Positions 43,702-51,860 of a DNA stretch of 64,000 nucleotides are shown here, in pieces. How positions within the stretch are numbered: position 1 is the first letter of the stretch; the number at the start of each line of letters is the position of its first letter. A program made the position numbers and the translations under genes. The stretch comes from Herbiconiux sp. (GTDB lineage: Bacteria; Actinomycetota; Actinomycetes; Actinomycetales; Microbacteriaceae), in assembly GCF_023264855.1 (NCBI RefSeq), contig NZ_JAHFUW010000018.1:1-64000 (forward strand). The letters are read 5' to 3'. A model generated the notes under the pieces. The model saw only the letters and a list, made by a program, of their open reading frames with translations. It did not search any database and had not been told where the DNA came from.

Positions 43702-45266
43702 GAGGCGTCGACCTCGATCCGCGGGAACAGCGGCTCGAGCGCGGCGACGTGCGTGCCGCCGGTCCACTCCCACGCCGTGCGGATGGGCTGATCCTGCACC
43801 GAACCGGTGCCGGCCAGCGCCGTCCAGAGCTTCGCGGCGGCCTCGGGCACGACCGGCGAGAGCAGCACGGCGAGCGTGCCGACGCCGCGCACGACGGTGT
43901 TGAGCACCGTGGCGAGACGGTCGGCCTTGGCCGGGTCTTTGGCCAGAACCCACGGCTCCTGCAGCGTGATGTAGCCGTTCAGCTCGTCGACCAGCTGCCA
44001 GATGGCGGCGATGGCCTCGTGCACGGCGAGGCGCTCGATCGCGGCGTCGGCGGCGGCGGTGACCCGGCGCTCGGTGTCGCGGATCGCGGTCTCGGCGGCC
44101 GTGATCGAGTCGGCCACGGCATCCGGGATCGCGCCATCGAAGTACCGCGTGACCATGGCGACGACCCGCGAAGCGAGGTTGCCGAAGCCGTTCGCGAGCT
44201 CGGCCTGGTAGCGCGCGGACAGGTCTTCCCAGCTGAACGAGCCGTCTTGACCGAAGCTGATGGCGCGCAGGAAGTAGTAGCGGAACGCATCCGAACCGAA
44301 GGTGTCGGTGATCTGCTCGGGCGCGATACCGGTGAGCTTCGACTTCGACATCTTCTCGCCGCCCACCAGCAGCCAGCCGTGGCCGTAGACCTGCTTGGGC
44401 ACTTCGAGCCCCGCGGCCATCAGCATGGCCGGCCAGATGACGGCGTGGAAGCGCGCGATGTCTTTGCCCACGATGTGGGTGGCGGGCCAGAGCCGCTCGA
44501 ACTTATCGTCGTCGGAGCCGTAGCCGGCCGCCGTGGCGTAGTTGAGTAGGGCGTCGAACCACACGTACACGACGTGCGACTCGTCCCACGGCACCTTGAT
44601 GCCCCAGTCGAAGGTCTGCCTCGAGATGGAGAGGTCGGTGAGGCCGCGCTTGACGAACGCCACGATCTCGTTGCGCACGCTCTCGGGCTGCACGAACTCG
44701 GGGCGCTCCTCGTAGAGCGCCAGCAGCTTCTCGGTGAAGTCGCTCATGCGGAAGAAGTAGTTGCGCTCCTTCAGCAGCTCGACCGGCTTGGAGTGGATGG
44801 CGCAGACCAGCTGCCCCTCGTGCTGCCCCGTGCCGTCGACCAGGTCGGAGAGCTGCTTGTATTCCTCGCAGCCCACGCAGTAGTAGCCCTCGTACTCGCC
44901 GGTGTAGATGTACCCGGCGTCTTGCAGACGCTGCAGGAACAGCTGCACGTTCTTCTCGTGCCGCTCTTCGGTGGTGCGGATGAAGTCGTCGTTCGAGATG
45001 TCGATGGTCTCCAGCAGCGGCTGCCACGACTCGGCCACGAGCTTGTCGGCCCACTCCTTGGGGGTCACGCCGTTCGCGGTCGCGGTGCGCAGGATCTTCT
45101 GGCCGTGCTCGTCGGTTCCGGTGAGGAACCACGTGGGGTCACCCGCCTGGCGGTGCCAGCGCGCGAGCACGTCGGCGGCCACCTCGGTGTAGGCGTGCCC
45201 GATGTGGGGCACGTCGTTCACATAGAAGATCGGCGTGGTGATGTAGAACGAAGAGCCGTCGGACAT
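43698..45266 (-). CDS. metG: methionyl-tRNA synthetase
   Basis: A 522-residue class I synthetase. FYITTPIFYVNDVPHIGHAY carries the HIGH-type signature, YYCVGCEEYKQLSDL the knuckle cysteines, LLVGGEKMSKSKLTG the KMSKS loop, and FDWGIKVPWDESHVVYVWFD the methionine pocket. The C-terminal dimerisation domain is absent. ATG at 45266 is chosen because TAGGAT lies 7 bases before it; ATG at 45275 is not in frame with better support. Leads the metG-tatD-rsmA operon. Confidence 0.95.
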   Translation of the reverse strand: MSDGSSFYITTPIFYVNDVPHIGHAYTEVAADVLARWHRQAGDPTWFLTGTDEHGQKILRTATANGVTPKEWADKLVAESWQPLLETIDISNDDFIRTTEERHEKNVQLFLQRLQDAGYIYTGEYEGYYCVGCEEYKQLSDLVDGTGQHEGQLVCAIHSKPVELLKERNYFFRMSDFTEKLLALYEERPEFVQPESVRNEIVAFVKRGLTDLSISRQTFDWGIKVPWDESHVVYVWFDALLNYATAAGYGSDDDKFERLWPATHIVGKDIARFHAVIWPAMLMAAGLEVPKQVYGHGWLLVGGEKMSKSKLTGIAPEQITDTFGSDAFRYYFLRAISFGQDGSFSWEDLSARYQAELANGFGNLASRVVAMVTRYFDGAIPDAVADSITAAETAIRDTERRVTAAADAAIERLAVHEAIAAIWQLVDELNGYITLQEPWVLAKDPAKADRLATVLNTVVRGVGTLAVLLSPVVPEAAAKLWTALAGTGSVQDQPIRTAWEWTGGTHVAALEPLFPRIEVDAS

Positions 45267-45273
45267 GCTGACC

Positions 45274-45279
45274 ATCCTA
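45274..45279 (-). promoter_or_regulatory. -10 hexamer, leaderless type
   Basis: TAGGAT on the minus strand ends 7 bases before the metG ATG at 45266. Confidence 0.45.
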
Positions 45280-45353
45280 AAGCCCGGCATCCGGCCCGGG
45301 GTTCCGTGTGACGGGCCTGTGGAGAACGCGGGCAGCAGCCCGGGCCTGTGCGA

Positions 45354-46175
45354 TCAGGGGCGGCGGGCCGCCAGGGCGCCCTCGTAGAGGTCGCGCTTGG
45401 AGAGGCCGGTGGCCTCGGCGATGTCGGAGGCGGCGTCTTTGAGGCGACGGCCGTCGGAGACGAGTTCGAGCACCTGCGCGATGCCGGTGCCGATGTCGAT
45501 CGCGAGGGCTTCTGCTCCGGCCACCACGAGGCAGATCTCGCCGCGCACTCCCCCGGCGGCCCACTCGGCGAGCTCGGCCGCCGTGCCGCGCTTGGCCTCC
45601 TCGAAGAGCTTGGTCAGCTCGCGCACCACCACCACCCGGCGGTCGGCGCCGAACACCGAGGCCAGGTCGGTCAGCGAATCGGCCAGCCGGTTGGGCGACT
45701 CGAAGAACACCATCGTGCGGGGCTCGCGCACGAGCATCCGGAACGTGCTCACCCGGTCGCCGTGCTTGCGCGGAAGGAAGCCCTCGAAACTGAAGCGGTC
45801 GGTCGGCAGGCCCGAGAGCGCGAGCGCGGTGACGACGGCGGACGGCCCGGGCAGCACGGTCACGTCGACGCCGGCCTGGATGGCGGCGGACACCAGCAGG
45901 TAGCCGGGGTCGGAGACGGTCGGCATCCCCGCATCCGAGAGCAGCAGCAGGTCGCCCTCGCGGGCGAGCTCGACCAGCTCGGCCGCCTTCTCACGCTCGT
46001 TGTGCTCGTGCAGCGGCAACAGGCGCGGCCGGTTCAGGATGCCGAGCCCGCGCAGCAGCTTGACGGTCACGCGGGTGTCTTCCGCGGCGATCACCTCGGC
46101 GGCCTCGAGCATCTCGATCAGCCTCAGCGACGCATCCTTGAGGTTGCCGATGGGCGTGGCCGCGAGGATGAGCAT
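45354..46175 (-). CDS. rsmI: 16S rRNA (cytidine1402-2'-O)-methyltransferase
   Basis: A 273-residue tetrapyrrole-methylase-fold enzyme modifying C1402 in the decoding centre. MLILAATPIGNLKDASLRLI, AAEDTRVTVKLLRGLGI, LLLLSDAGMPTVSDPGYLLV, VTVLPGPSAVVTALALSGLP and FEGFLPRK are the family signatures. ATG at 46175 fits other RsmI starts; the longer frame to 46238 runs into the palindrome region. Upstream of metG on the same strand, divergent from pmt. Confidence 0.95.
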   Translation of the reverse strand: MLILAATPIGNLKDASLRLIEMLEAAEVIAAEDTRVTVKLLRGLGILNRPRLLPLHEHNEREKAAELVELAREGDLLLLSDAGMPTVSDPGYLLVSAAIQAGVDVTVLPGPSAVVTALALSGLPTDRFSFEGFLPRKHGDRVSTFRMLVREPRTMVFFESPNRLADSLTDLASVFGADRRVVVVRELTKLFEEAKRGTAAELAEWAAGGVRGEICLVVAGAEALAIDIGTGIAQVLELVSDGRRLKDAASDIAEATGLSKRDLYEGALAARRP

Positions 46176-46231
46176 GCCCCCAGTCTCGCATCCGCCACCC
46201 TGCGCCGCCGAGCATCCGCCACCCACCCGCC

Positions 46232-46319
46232 CCTCCAAAACGAAGGAGTTTTTGGTCGCCGCGCCGGCACGCGCGAGCGGCCATCGGCGTGGCAGCGAAA
46301 AACTCCGTCGTTTTGGAGG
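46232..46319. repeat. 88-nt palindrome between rsmI and pmt
   Basis: CCTCCAAAACGAAGGAGTTT (start of 46232-46253) is complementary to 46298-46319 at 21 of 22 positions. The 44-base loop is GC-rich and may pair further. The arms are AT-richer than the genome. It lies between two divergent genes, so it is not a normal terminator. Confidence 0.9.
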
Positions 46320-46357
46320 AGAGCGCCCGCTCCAGGATGCGGGTCGCGCGCACCCGT

Positions 46358-46363
46358 TAGCAT
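46358..46363 (+). promoter_or_regulatory. -10 hexamer, leaderless type
   Basis: TAGCAT ends 6 bases before the GTG start of the mannosyltransferase gene at 46370. Confidence 0.5.
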
Positions 46364-46369
46364 GGCCCG

Positions 46370-48031
46370 GTGAGCACAGAGGTGACGACCGCGCCCGAGC
46401 CGGCGCCGCAGCCCGCCGGCCCCGCCGCGCCTGTGCCCACCGGTTCGCGCCTGGACGACTGGTGGCTGCGCCTCATGAGCACGCCCGGCCGCGAGCGCCT
46501 CTGGCGATGGGGTGGCCCGATCGCGGTCACCCTGCTGGCCGCCGTGCTGCGCCTGGTGAACCTGGGGCATCCGCATTCCCTGGTGTTCGACGAGACCTTC
46601 TACGTGAAAGACGCCTGGACCACCTGGAACCTCGGCTACGAGTCCAGCTGGCCGGCCGATGCCGACGCGCAGTTCAACCAGGGCGCGACGCAGATCTTCC
46701 AGACCAGCGCCTCGTTCGCCGTGCATCCGCCGCTCGGCAAGTGGATCATCGGGCTCGGCATGGCCCTGTTCGGCGCCGACAACTCGTTCGGCTGGCGCAT
46801 CTCGGTGGCGGTCTGCGGCATCCTGCTGGTGCTGCTCACGGCCCTGATCGCCACGAAACTCACCAAGTCGACCCTGCTCGGCACCATCGCGGGCTTCCTG
46901 TTGGCCATCGACGGCCACGCCATCGTGATGAGCCGGGTGTCCATCCTCGACGGCATCTCGGCCCTGTTCCTGCTGCTGGGCTTCGGGGCCGTGCTGATGG
47001 ATCGCGAGTGGAGCGCCACTCGGCTGGCCGTGCTCACGGCCGCCCGCTCGAGGCCGTACTCGACGACGGATGCGGACGGCATCACGACCAGCGGCGACCG
47101 ACCGCCGGCCTGGGGTCCCGTGCTCTGGAACCGCCCCTGGGTGCTCGCCGCCGCCGTCGCGTTCGGCGCGGCCGGCTCGGTGAAATGGACCGGCCTCTAC
47201 TTCCTGGCCGCATTCGGCGTCTATCTCGTGGTGGTCGACGCGCTCGCCCGGCGGCGTCTCGGCATCCCGTTCTGGTTCAGCGCAGCCGTGCTGAAGCAGG
47301 GCCCGGTGACGGCACTGCTGCTCGTGCCGCTCGCGGTGTTCACCTACATGCTCAGCTGGATCGGCTGGTTCAGCACCTCCGGCGGCATGTACCGCACCTG
47401 GGCGCAGACCGCGGGCGGCGAGTGGACGGGCGGACTCAGTTGGGTGCCGCTGTCGATCCAGAACTTCTGGCACCTCGAAGCGGCCGTGTACAACTACCAC
47501 GTCAACGAGCACTCGCCGCATCCGTACCAGGCGAACCCGTTCACCTGGCTGTTCCTGGTGCGGCCCACGCAGATGTTCGTGCAGTCGGACGACCCGAGCC
47601 TGTGCGGCGGCCAGACCTGCTACGAGAACATCACCTCCATCGCGAACCCCATCATCTGGTGGTGCGCGACCGCCGCGATCTTCTACCTGGTGTACCGCCT
47701 GGTCCGTAAGCGCGAGTGGCAGGTGGGGCTCATCCTGATGGGCATGGTGGCCGGCTACCTGCCCTGGCTGCTCTACGTCAACCGCACGATCTTCCAGTTC
47801 TACACGATCGCGTTCGAGCCCTACATGATCCTCGGGCTGACCTTCGTGATCGGGCTCGCGCTCGGGTCGCGCGGTGATCCGCGCCCGGTTCGCACGAGGG
47901 CTCTGATGATCGTGGGCGCGTTCCTGGTGATCTGCGTGCTGGTGAGCGCCTTCTTCTGGCCCGTCTGGACGGGGATGCCGATCCCCGCCTGGTTCCTGAG
48001 CCTGCACTACTGGCTGCCCAGTTGGCGATGA
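46370..48031 (+). CDS. pmt: polyprenol-phosphate-mannose-protein mannosyltransferase (PMT family)
   Basis: A 553-residue membrane enzyme that O-mannosylates exported proteins, a known actinobacterial pathway. After a Pro-rich N-terminus about ten helices follow. The conserved luminal acidic motif is VFDETFYVKDAWTTWNLGYE (20 residues), with SRVSILDGISALFLLLGF and PVLWNRPWVLAA further on. HPPLGKWIIGLG is characteristic. GTG at 46370 gives a leaderless start. Divergent from rsmI, as in many actinobacteria. Confidence 0.94.
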   Translation: MSTEVTTAPEPAPQPAGPAAPVPTGSRLDDWWLRLMSTPGRERLWRWGGPIAVTLLAAVLRLVNLGHPHSLVFDETFYVKDAWTTWNLGYESSWPADADAQFNQGATQIFQTSASFAVHPPLGKWIIGLGMALFGADNSFGWRISVAVCGILLVLLTALIATKLTKSTLLGTIAGFLLAIDGHAIVMSRVSILDGISALFLLLGFGAVLMDREWSATRLAVLTAARSRPYSTTDADGITTSGDRPPAWGPVLWNRPWVLAAAVAFGAAGSVKWTGLYFLAAFGVYLVVVDALARRRLGIPFWFSAAVLKQGPVTALLLVPLAVFTYMLSWIGWFSTSGGMYRTWAQTAGGEWTGGLSWVPLSIQNFWHLEAAVYNYHVNEHSPHPYQANPFTWLFLVRPTQMFVQSDDPSLCGGQTCYENITSIANPIIWWCATAAIFYLVYRLVRKREWQVGLILMGMVAGYLPWLLYVNRTIFQFYTIAFEPYMILGLTFVIGLALGSRGDPRPVRTRALMIVGAFLVICVLVSAFFWPVWTGMPIPAWFLSLHYWLPSWR

Positions 48032-48038
48032 GCCGGCG

Positions 48039-49070
48039 ATGAAGTCGCCCGGATGGCTCCCCGGCATCCTCGTCGCCGGTGTGGCCGCCGCAGTGGCCTT
48101 CGGGGTGCACCTGCTGCTGCCCGCCGTTCCGATGCTGACGGCAGCCGTGGGGCTCGGGATGATCGCCGGACAGATCCCGGCGGCCCAGCGCATCCTGGAC
48201 AGGCTCCTGAAACCCGGAATCGCCCTCGCCGCCCGGCGGCTGCTGCGGATCGGCATCGTTCTGCTCGGCCTGAAGCTCAGCCTGGTCGACATCGCCGGGC
48301 TCGGCTGGGAGACGATCCTGGTGATCGTGCTGGTGGTCGGGTTCACCTTCGCCGCCACTCTGCTGCTCGGCCGGCTGCTGCGGCTGCCGGGCACCCAGCC
48401 GATCCTGATCGCCGCCGGCTTCTCGATCTGCGGCGCGTCTGCCGTCGGTGCGATGGCGGCCGTGACCCGCAGCAAGGACGAGGACACCGCCACCCCGATC
48501 GCGCTGGTCACCCTCTGCGGAACGCTGGCGATCTTCGTTCTGCCCGTGCTGCGCTTTCCGCTCGGCCTCTCCGACGCCGACTTCGGGCTCTGGGTGGGCC
48601 TCAGCGTGCACGACGTCGGCCAGGTGGTGGCGACCGCGCAGATCGCCGGCCCGGTGGCGCTGGCCGCCGCCGTGGTCGTCAAGCTCACCCGGGTGCTCAC
48701 CCTCGCGCCGATGGTGGCGATCGTCGGCCTGGTGGAACGGCGAGCGGATGCCCGCAACGCCGCCCTGGGCGCCGGCCACCCCGACTACATCGAGCGCCCC
48801 GCCGCGAAGCGCCCGCCGATCGTTCCCCTCTTCATCGTGGGCTTCCTGGCGGCGGTCCTGGTGCGCACCGTCGTCCCCCTCCCCGAGGTGGCCCTGGGTG
48901 TCGCCGACACGGCGCAGACCGTCCTCTTGGCGATGGCCCTGTTCGCGCTCGGCACGAACATCCGTTTCCGCACCCTGGCCCGCACCGGCTGGCGCGCCCT
49001 GATCGTAGGCCTCACCTCCTGGGCCCTCATCGCGAGCCTCTCGCTCGTGGCCGTCTGGCTGCTGCGCTGA
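48039..49070 (+). CDS. YeiH/UPF0324 family putative transporter
   Basis: A 343-residue protein with about ten hydrophobic segments. The family motifs ILLGLKLSLVDIAGLGWETI (written from residue ~73), AAGFSICGASAVGAMAAVTR and LWVGLSVHDVGQVVATAQIA are present. Members are annotated as sulfate exporters without firm proof. Begins 7 bases after the pmt stop and probably shares its transcript. No LysR regulator is adjacent. Confidence 0.88.
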   Translation: MKSPGWLPGILVAGVAAAVAFGVHLLLPAVPMLTAAVGLGMIAGQIPAAQRILDRLLKPGIALAARRLLRIGIVLLGLKLSLVDIAGLGWETILVIVLVVGFTFAATLLLGRLLRLPGTQPILIAAGFSICGASAVGAMAAVTRSKDEDTATPIALVTLCGTLAIFVLPVLRFPLGLSDADFGLWVGLSVHDVGQVVATAQIAGPVALAAAVVVKLTRVLTLAPMVAIVGLVERRADARNAALGAGHPDYIERPAAKRPPIVPLFIVGFLAAVLVRTVVPLPEVALGVADTAQTVLLAMALFALGTNIRFRTLARTGWRALIVGLTSWALIASLSLVAVWLLR

Positions 49071-49085
49071 CCCGATCGCCCAGGC

Positions 49086-49535
49086 TCAGTAGCTGAGCGG
49101 GATCGGCACGACGGCAGCGGTGTAGCCGGGCGCGGTGGCGGTGGCGAACACCGTCCAGACCTCGCCGGGCTGCAGCGACGACGGGGCATTGTAGGAGACC
49201 GTCAGGGCATTATCCGGTGAGTGCCCACCCGCCGGCAGTGTGTACGAGAACATCCCGTCCGAGTACGACCATCCCAGACGATAGGTAGCTCCGGAGAAGT
49301 CGGCGACATCGAATGTTGCGGTCACGGCCGCGGGGCCCGGATTGTCGAGGACGTAGGCCACCGTGAAGCGGCGATTGACCGCGTTCCAGCTGCTCGTGTA
49401 GTCCACCCCGATCGTCAACTCGCCCGGCCCGGATGCTGCGGCCCCCGGCGCAGCCACCGACAGCGCGATCACCGGCACCGACCAGGCGGCCCCCACCACA
49501 ACGGCCCGCCGCGAAGGCCCCTCGACGTCACTCAT
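49086..49535 (-). CDS. secreted protein of unknown function with twin-arginine-like signal
   Basis: A 149-residue protein. PSRRAVVVGAAWSVPVIALS followed by VAAPGAAAS is a signal peptide of the actinobacterial type with Arg-Arg, the AWSVPV core and an AAS cleavage end. The mature ~120 residues (from GPGELTIGVDYTSSW) look beta-rich with no known domain, resembling an immunoglobulin-like module (TVAYVLDNPGPAAVTATFDV). ATG at 49535 has a GGGGGAG ribosome site. A single-gene unit convergent with the YeiH gene. Confidence 0.75.
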   Translation of the reverse strand: MSDVEGPSRRAVVVGAAWSVPVIALSVAAPGAAASGPGELTIGVDYTSSWNAVNRRFTVAYVLDNPGPAAVTATFDVADFSGATYRLGWSYSDGMFSYTLPAGGHSPDNALTVSYNAPSSLQPGEVWTVFATATAPGYTAAVVPIPLSY

Positions 49536-49694
49536 CCGATCTCCCCCACCCGCCGCACCCCCGCGCGGCACACCTGTAGAACAACACTGTATCCGCGCGA
49601 GCGCTCCGGCACCACGCCCCCAAGCACAACGCACCGCGACGCACCAGAACACACCGCACCAAAACGAGATGCCACAGAGCAAACCACAACGCAA
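49536..49694. other. gene-free A/C-rich strand-asymmetric stretch
   Basis: No gene is seen between the secreted-protein gene and repeat copy 2. The plus strand is strikingly rich in A and C (for example 49615-49695) with few G or T. It may hold the secreted-protein promoter near 49575. Confidence 0.5.
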
Positions 49695-49849
49695 CAGGCC
49701 GTACTCGCTGACCCAAGGTGAGCGTGTGGCCGAGGGATGCGACCGAAGGCCGCGTCCCTCGACCGCGCGCTCACATGTCGCGGCTCGCCGGGCAGGGACC
49801 GGCGAGCCCCGGGAGCGCCGAGCGCAGCCCGGCGCCCCCGGCAGCCAAC
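49695..49849 (-). repeat. structured dispersed repeat, copy 2 of 3
   Basis: 155 bp; begins immediately after the rtcB TGA stop on the minus strand. Stem II is GGCTCGCCGG / CCGGCGAGCC around TCCCTGC. The distal stem is GGTCGAGGGA / TCCCTCGGCC inside GTGAGCG...CGCTCAC. Ends CTTGGGT...ACGGCCTG. Confidence 0.95.
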
Positions 49850-51025
49850 TCAATCCCCCTTCACGTTCACCAGCTGCCGCAGCGTCCGCCGAACCCGCAC
49901 CAGATCGCGCGCGTCCTCCATCACCCGGTCGATGGGCTTGTAGGCCTGCGGGATCTCGTCGATGAAGGCGTCGGTGTCGCGGAACTCGATGCCCGTCATC
50001 GCCTCCCGCAGCTGCTCGTGCGTGAAGGTGCGGCGGGCGGCCGACCGCGAGTACTCCCGACCCGCACCGTGCGGCGAGGAGTTCAGCGCGAGCGGGTTGC
50101 CCGCGCCCTCCACCACGTACGACGCGGTTCCCATCGACCCCGGGATGAGCCCGGCCGCCCCGTCGGAGGCGATGATCGCGCCCTTCCGGGACACCCATAC
50201 CTCCTTGCCGAAGTGCCGCTCCTTCTCGGTGAAGTTGTGGTGGCAGTTGATCCGCTCCTGCTCGTCGACGGGCACGCCCATCCACTCGCTCAGCTGGCGA
50301 ACGACCCGGTCCATCATCTCTTCGCGGTTCAGCAGCGCGTAGTGCTGCGCCCACCGCAGTTCGGCGATGTACCGGTCGAACTCGGCCGTTCCCTCCACGA
50401 GGTAGGCCAGGTCGGGGTCGGGCAGCGCGATCCAGTACTGCGTCATCAGCCTCTTGGCCACGTCGATGTGATGACCGGCGATCCGGTTGCCCACACCCCG
50501 GCTGCCGGAGTGCAGGAACAGCCAGACGGCATCCGTCTCGTCGACCGAGACCTCGATGAAGTGGTTGCCGGAGCCGAGCGTGCCGAGCTGCTCACGCCAC
50601 CGCTTCGCCCGGTGTGCCGGGTCGAAGCCCGCCTCCTCGGCGAGCGCCTCGAGCTCGGAGACCCTCGCCGCCGCGGTGGCCACGATCTTGTTGTTCGCGC
50701 CGCCGGCCGACAGCGGGATGGCGCGCTCGATCTCCTGGCGCAGTGCGCCGAGCCCCTTCGGGTTGCCGGTCAGGTCGCCGCGCACGAACTGCGTGCGCAC
50801 GGCGATCATCCCGCAGCCGATGTCCACGCCCACGGCGGCCGGGATGACGGCGCCGAGCGTGGGGATGACCGAGCCCACCGTGGCACCGAGGCCGAGGTGC
50901 GCATCCGGCATCAGGGCGAGGTGCGGGTAGATGAACGGCATCGTCGAGGTCGTGAGGGCCTGCGCCCTCGCGTTCTCGTCCAGGATGCTCGCCCAGGAGA
51001 ACAAGCGGTCGGTGATCTTTTCCAT
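49850..51025 (-). CDS. rtcB: RtcB family RNA-splicing ligase
   Basis: A 391-residue GTP- and Mn-dependent ligase joining 2',3'-cyclic phosphate to 5'-OH RNA ends. Metal-binding AAVGVDIGCGMIAVRTQF (Cys71), LGTLGSGNHFIEVSVDE, LFLHSGSRGVGNRIAGHH and the histidine in NSSPHGAGREYSRSAAR, the guanylated one, are visible. The shorter form typical of actinobacteria. ATG at 51025 follows GAGAAAGGA. Flanked by two direct copies of the structured repeat and preceded by a 31-codon ORF with a terminator. Confidence 0.95.
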   Translation of the reverse strand: MEKITDRLFSWASILDENARAQALTTSTMPFIYPHLALMPDAHLGLGATVGSVIPTLGAVIPAAVGVDIGCGMIAVRTQFVRGDLTGNPKGLGALRQEIERAIPLSAGGANNKIVATAAARVSELEALAEEAGFDPAHRAKRWREQLGTLGSGNHFIEVSVDETDAVWLFLHSGSRGVGNRIAGHHIDVAKRLMTQYWIALPDPDLAYLVEGTAEFDRYIAELRWAQHYALLNREEMMDRVVRQLSEWMGVPVDEQERINCHHNFTEKERHFGKEVWVSRKGAIIASDGAAGLIPGSMGTASYVVEGAGNPLALNSSPHGAGREYSRSAARRTFTHEQLREAMTGIEFRDTDAFIDEIPQAYKPIDRVMEDARDLVRVRRTLRQLVNVKGD

Positions 51026-51104
51026 AATCCTTTCTCTCTTCGTGTCGAGCCCTGAGGTACGGGGCCGCCTCACCCGAACGGGCTGGAAGACGGAGGAAGG
51101 CATG

Positions 51105-51137
51105 AAAAAAGCCCCGGGCCACGACGGGTGCGGGGCT
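51105..51137 (-). terminator. rho-independent terminator before rtcB
   Basis: On the minus strand AGCCCCG pairs with CGGGGCT, followed directly by six T. It ends the transcript of the small ORF 16 bases after its stop and lies 80 bases before the rtcB start, so it could be a simple terminator or an attenuator. Confidence 0.85.
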
Positions 51138-51152
51138 CTCGGAGTCGATGAC

Positions 51153-51248
51153 TCAGATCGCGTGCACCACGTCGGCGTACTGAAGGTCGCGCTGCTGCTG
51201 CAGCGCGCGCAGCTCGGTGCTGCGAAGCGTGAGCGTGAGTTTCTCCAC
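51153..51248 (-). CDS. 31-residue small protein or leader peptide upstream of rtcB
   Basis: GTG at 51248 has an excellent ribosome site (GAAGGAAGG, 7-9 bases upstream) and opens a frame of 31 codons: VEKLTLTLRSTELRALQQQ then RDLQYADVVHAI, stop at 51153. The peptide is amphipathic and predicted helical. Length, ribosome site and the terminator right behind it argue for a real translated unit. It may be a leader peptide controlling rtcB or an independent small protein. No family recognised. Confidence 0.6.
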   Translation of the reverse strand: MEKLTLTLRSTELRALQQQRDLQYADVVHAI

Positions 51249-51374
51249 GGTGTCGCGCCTTCCTTCGTTAGCGGGGTGCTGGTGCGATTTGCACAGCCTC
51301 GCAACGCTAGTGCGTCCACCCGCCGGCGCGCAAGACCATCGCCCACGATCACCACGGCCCCCACAACCACGCCG

Positions 51375-51529
51375 CAGGCCCTACCCGGCGACCCAAGGTG
51401 AGCGTGTGGCCGCCGGGTGCGAGCGCAGCCCGCGCCCGGCGACCGCGCGCTCACATGTCGCGGCTCGCCGGGCAGGGACCGGCGAGCCCCGGGAGCGCCG
51501 AGCGAAGCCCGGCGCCCCCGGCAACAAAC
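51375..51529 (-). repeat. structured dispersed repeat, copy 3 of 3
   Basis: 155 bp; begins immediately after the TGA of the guanidinium exporter gene. Stem II is identical to copy 2; the distal stem is GGTCGCCGGG / CCCGGCGGCC, with paired changes relative to copy 2. In direct orientation with copy 2, so rtcB lies between them. Confidence 0.95.
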
Positions 51530-51844
51530 TCAGTGCACGAGCTTCAGCCCCACCACGCACGCCACGATCCCCAGCACCAGCAGCACCTTGAGCAGCGAGA
51601 AGCTCTCGCCACCCAGGGTCATCCCGTAGAGGACGGTGAGGGACGCGCCGATCCCCACCCACACGGCGTAGCCGGTGCCCACCGGGATGGTGCGCAGGGC
51701 GTAGGCGAGGCCGGCCATGCTGGCCAGCAGACCCACGCCGAAGATCACGGTGGGCCAGAGCTTGGTGAAGCCTTCGCTTCGGCCGAGTGCGGTGGCCCAG
51801 ACGGCCTCGAGCACACCGGATGCGATCAGAACGATCCATGACAT
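51530..51844 (-). CDS. gdx: guanidinium exporter, SMR family (Gdx/SugE)
   Basis: A 104-residue four-helix membrane protein of the small multidrug resistance family. Glu13 in IASGVLEAVWATALG is the proton/substrate residue. GLAYALRTIPVGTGYAVWVG and the downstream GESFSLLKVLLVLGIV are typical of the SugE branch, now known to export guanidinium. A guanidine-III riboswitch upstream confirms this assignment. Works presumably as a dual-topology homodimer. Confidence 0.95.
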   Translation of the reverse strand: MSWIVLIASGVLEAVWATALGRSEGFTKLWPTVIFGVGLLASMAGLAYALRTIPVGTGYAVWVGIGASLTVLYGMTLGGESFSLLKVLLVLGIVACVVGLKLVH

Positions 51845-51860
51845 GACGACTCACTCCTGC

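Noticed and set aside
46124-48757. 877-codon minus-strand ORF opposite pmt and the YeiH gene
   Set aside because: Antisense shadow: rich in Arg, Ser and Gln with no domain, and both plus-strand genes have clear families.
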